Made by a program: the position numbers and the translations under genes. From Methylotenera sp. (GTDB taxonomy: Bacteria > Pseudomonadota > Gammaproteobacteria > Burkholderiales > Methylophilaceae), in assembly GCA_013141075.1 (NCBI GenBank), contig JABFRQ010000002.1, forward strand, positions 124,001 through 188,000: a DNA stretch of 64,000 bases, read 5' to 3'. The stretch's first letter is position 1, and every line of letters starts with the position of its first letter. This document shows, piece after piece, positions 62,609 through 64,000 of this stretch. Below the pieces are notes generated by a model. The model was given only the letters and a program-made list of their open reading frames with translations. It did not search any database and was not told the DNA's origin.

Positions 62609-63853
62609 TTACTTGCGCCCTAGCAAAATAAAGCTGTCAACAAGCCCTTTACCCTTTACATCCACACTCAATTTTTCAGAAAATATAAATGCATCTTGAA
62701 GTAGTTGCTGCGTTTCTTGCGTGACCTGAATGGCGTTAGATTTACCAGTACTTTCCATGCGGCTAGCTAAATTCACTGTGTCACCCCATAAATCATAACT
62801 AAACTTAGTACTGCCTATCACGCCAGCAACTACTGGCCCAGTATGAATGCCGATACGCATATTAAGATCTACGCCCGTATTCACAGCAACCTCTTGCAAT
62901 GCGCCGTTCATTTCTAGCGCCATGGCGGCAATGCGGTGCGCATGGTTTGCACACAATTCAGGCGCGCCAGAAATCACCATATAAGCGTCACCTATGGTTT
63001 TAATTTTCTCCACTTGATATTTTTCTGCCAGATAATCAAACCTTAAAAACACTTGCGACAATAAATCAATCAACTGCGTTGGCGACATTTTTTCAGACAA
63101 TTGCGTGAAGTTAATTAAATCTGCAAACATTACAGTAACAGCATCATAATGGTCGGCAATGCGCATGTCGTTGTCTTTTAGGCGTGTAGCAATTGCGGCA
63201 GGTAGAATATTAAGCAATAACTTTTCTGAGCGCGCTTGCTCAAGCGCTAATGATGCCATTACGCGCTCTTTTTGCGCCTGAAAATATCGCAAAACACCAT
63301 ACAATATTGAAGCCGTGCCGGTAATATTCATCAAGAAAAAAGCATCTTTTACATTGTTAGGAATCGGCATCGCATTGCCAGCAAAATAATGATTAAGCTT
63401 CCACGACATTAAAGCCAGGCTAATAAACAGCATAAACCAAGGCGTAGACTGCCGCGTACCCAATATCATTAACGCACCAACAGGTGATAAAATTGCCCAA
63501 ATCGCCACGCCGCTAGAAGCTGCAAAGCCGCCAATCGCCCATTGCATAAAAAATGGCATCACAAGTAACATTACAAGCTGGGTAAAGGTAAAGTATTCAA
63601 AGCGCTTAAAGCGGTAAAATAAGAACAAACTTACATAAGAAATGACTAAGTAAAAGTAAGGTACAGCGGCAATGACTTCATAACCTTCGCCAAGATTTGA
63701 TAGTGTAAATATCCAAAAAATACATACTAGGCTTTCAGCTAGCACTAAAAAAGATAGGATGGATTTACCCAATGCAGCAGGCGTAGGATCTGAAAACCTA
63801 CGCCAAAACTGGCGTGTTAATATGGACGAGGTAGGTGCTAAACTTTCTGACAT
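62609..63853 (-). CDS. Membrane-bound class III adenylate cyclase
   Basis: This 414-residue protein has six N-terminal hydrophobic helices (about 30-200) and a C-terminal class III cyclase domain. The first metal Asp lies in VMFADLINFTQLSEKM, the second in IKTIGDAYMVISG and the transition-state Asn/Arg in LWGDTVNLASRMES. The substrate-specifying Lys (KTIGD) and Asp fit ATP over GTP. Its role in cAMP signalling is inferred from family. It is on the minus strand and starts about 130 bp before the window's last gene start. Confidence 0.92.
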   Translation of the reverse strand: MSESLAPTSSILTRQFWRRFSDPTPAALGKSILSFLVLAESLVCIFWIFTLSNLGEGYEVIAAVPYFYLVISYVSLFLFYRFKRFEYFTFTQLVMLLVMPFFMQWAIGGFAASSGVAIWAILSPVGALMILGTRQSTPWFMLFISLALMSWKLNHYFAGNAMPIPNNVKDAFFLMNITGTASILYGVLRYFQAQKERVMASLALEQARSEKLLLNILPAAIATRLKDNDMRIADHYDAVTVMFADLINFTQLSEKMSPTQLIDLLSQVFLRFDYLAEKYQVEKIKTIGDAYMVISGAPELCANHAHRIAAMALEMNGALQEVAVNTGVDLNMRIGIHTGPVVAGVIGSTKFSYDLWGDTVNLASRMESTGKSNAIQVTQETQQLLQDAFIFSEKLSVDVKGKGLVDSFILLGRK

Positions 63854-63982
63854 GGTTTGATATTAGTGTATTCTATTTTTACGAAAATTGTACAAATGCA
63901 CTATAGCTTAAAAATGGTGTAATTTCCGCCTTATTTCATTAGCTTGATTAACTTTTTTAACGCATTTTTTAACTAAAAGAAT

Positions 63983-64000
63983 ATGAGTCTCGCTTATTAC
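63983..64000 (+). CDS. Start of a downstream gene, cut by window edge
   Basis: ATG 63983 follows an AAAAGA stretch and opens the frame MSLAYY, which leaves the window. The product cannot be named from six residues. The bases 63854-63982 otherwise hold only the promoter space between this gene and the cyclase. Confidence 0.3.

Overview
The window reads as chromosome of a moderately AT-rich betaproteobacterial methylotroph, most likely a member of the Methylophilaceae close to Methylotenera. The main reason is a complete formyltransferase/hydrolase gene set (fhcB-fhcA-fhcD-fhcC) of the tetrahydromethanopterin-linked C1 pathway, next to a standard betaproteobacterial thrS-infC-rpmI-rplT-pheS-pheT-ihfA-merR-tRNA-Pro block. 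The genus is an inference; no 16S gene or other marker is present.

Region 1 (1-13.7 kb, minus strand) is a full assimilatory nitrate locus. In transcription order it holds nasT (ANTAR antiterminator), a leader RNA, the nrtABD-type nitrate ABC transporter, a beta-barrel porin, then nirB, an NNP nitrate/nitrite MFS carrier, a PP2C-Ser/Thr kinase fusion, nirD and nasA (cut by the window edge). The control signals are visible: a sigma-54 promoter with an NtrC-like site before nasT, a sigma-54 promoter before nirB, and a two-hexaloop ANTAR RNA that overlaps a terminator before nrtA. Nitrogen limitation would act through NtrC, and nitrate through NasT antitermination.

Region 2 (13.7-20 kb, plus strand) has a secreted trypsin-like protease with TPRs, a small secreted protein that seems to start at ATT, an aminotransferase and tRNA-Asn. 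After these come a truncated tRNA remnant and an accessory stretch: a J-domain-tail protein, a coiled-coil membrane protein, and a DUF5710 plus GIY-YIG-like pair lying between two copies of a palindromic repeat.

Region 3 (20-31.5 kb) is a stress and envelope region. It has a copper-type P-ATPase, small secreted proteins, an Ala/Lys-rich helical protein, DUF2892, YqjK/YqjE/YqjD-like proteins, a PAS protein with DUF2934, a FixL/FixJ-like two-component system, a nitroreductase, a universal stress protein, a beta-CASP metallo-beta-lactamase and NAD(P)HX dehydratase.

Region 4 (31.5-46.4 kb) handles amino acids and polyamines. A dadA-alr-ridA operon diverges from an Lrp regulator. An aldehyde dehydrogenase, a polyamine-binding protein gene with an internal stop, a MASE1-GGDEF-EAL protein and a PuuR-like regulator follow. 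The regulator diverges from an omega-aminotransferase, a CoA-acylating semialdehyde dehydrogenase and a gamma-glutamylpolyamine synthetase.

Region 5 (46.4-64 kb) is core translation plus C1 metabolism: rlmF, tRNA-Pro, merR, ihfA, pheT, pheS, rplT, rpmI, infC (ATA start), thrS, then the divergent fhc operon with a flavin-binding PPOX-type gene inserted, trhO, an unknown gene and a membrane adenylate cyclase.

A dispersed palindromic repeat with core GCATGGATACTGCC occurs at least nine times. Three copies lie inside reading frames (dadA end, fhcB middle, trhO start). No rRNA, CRISPR array, transposase or integrase gene was seen.
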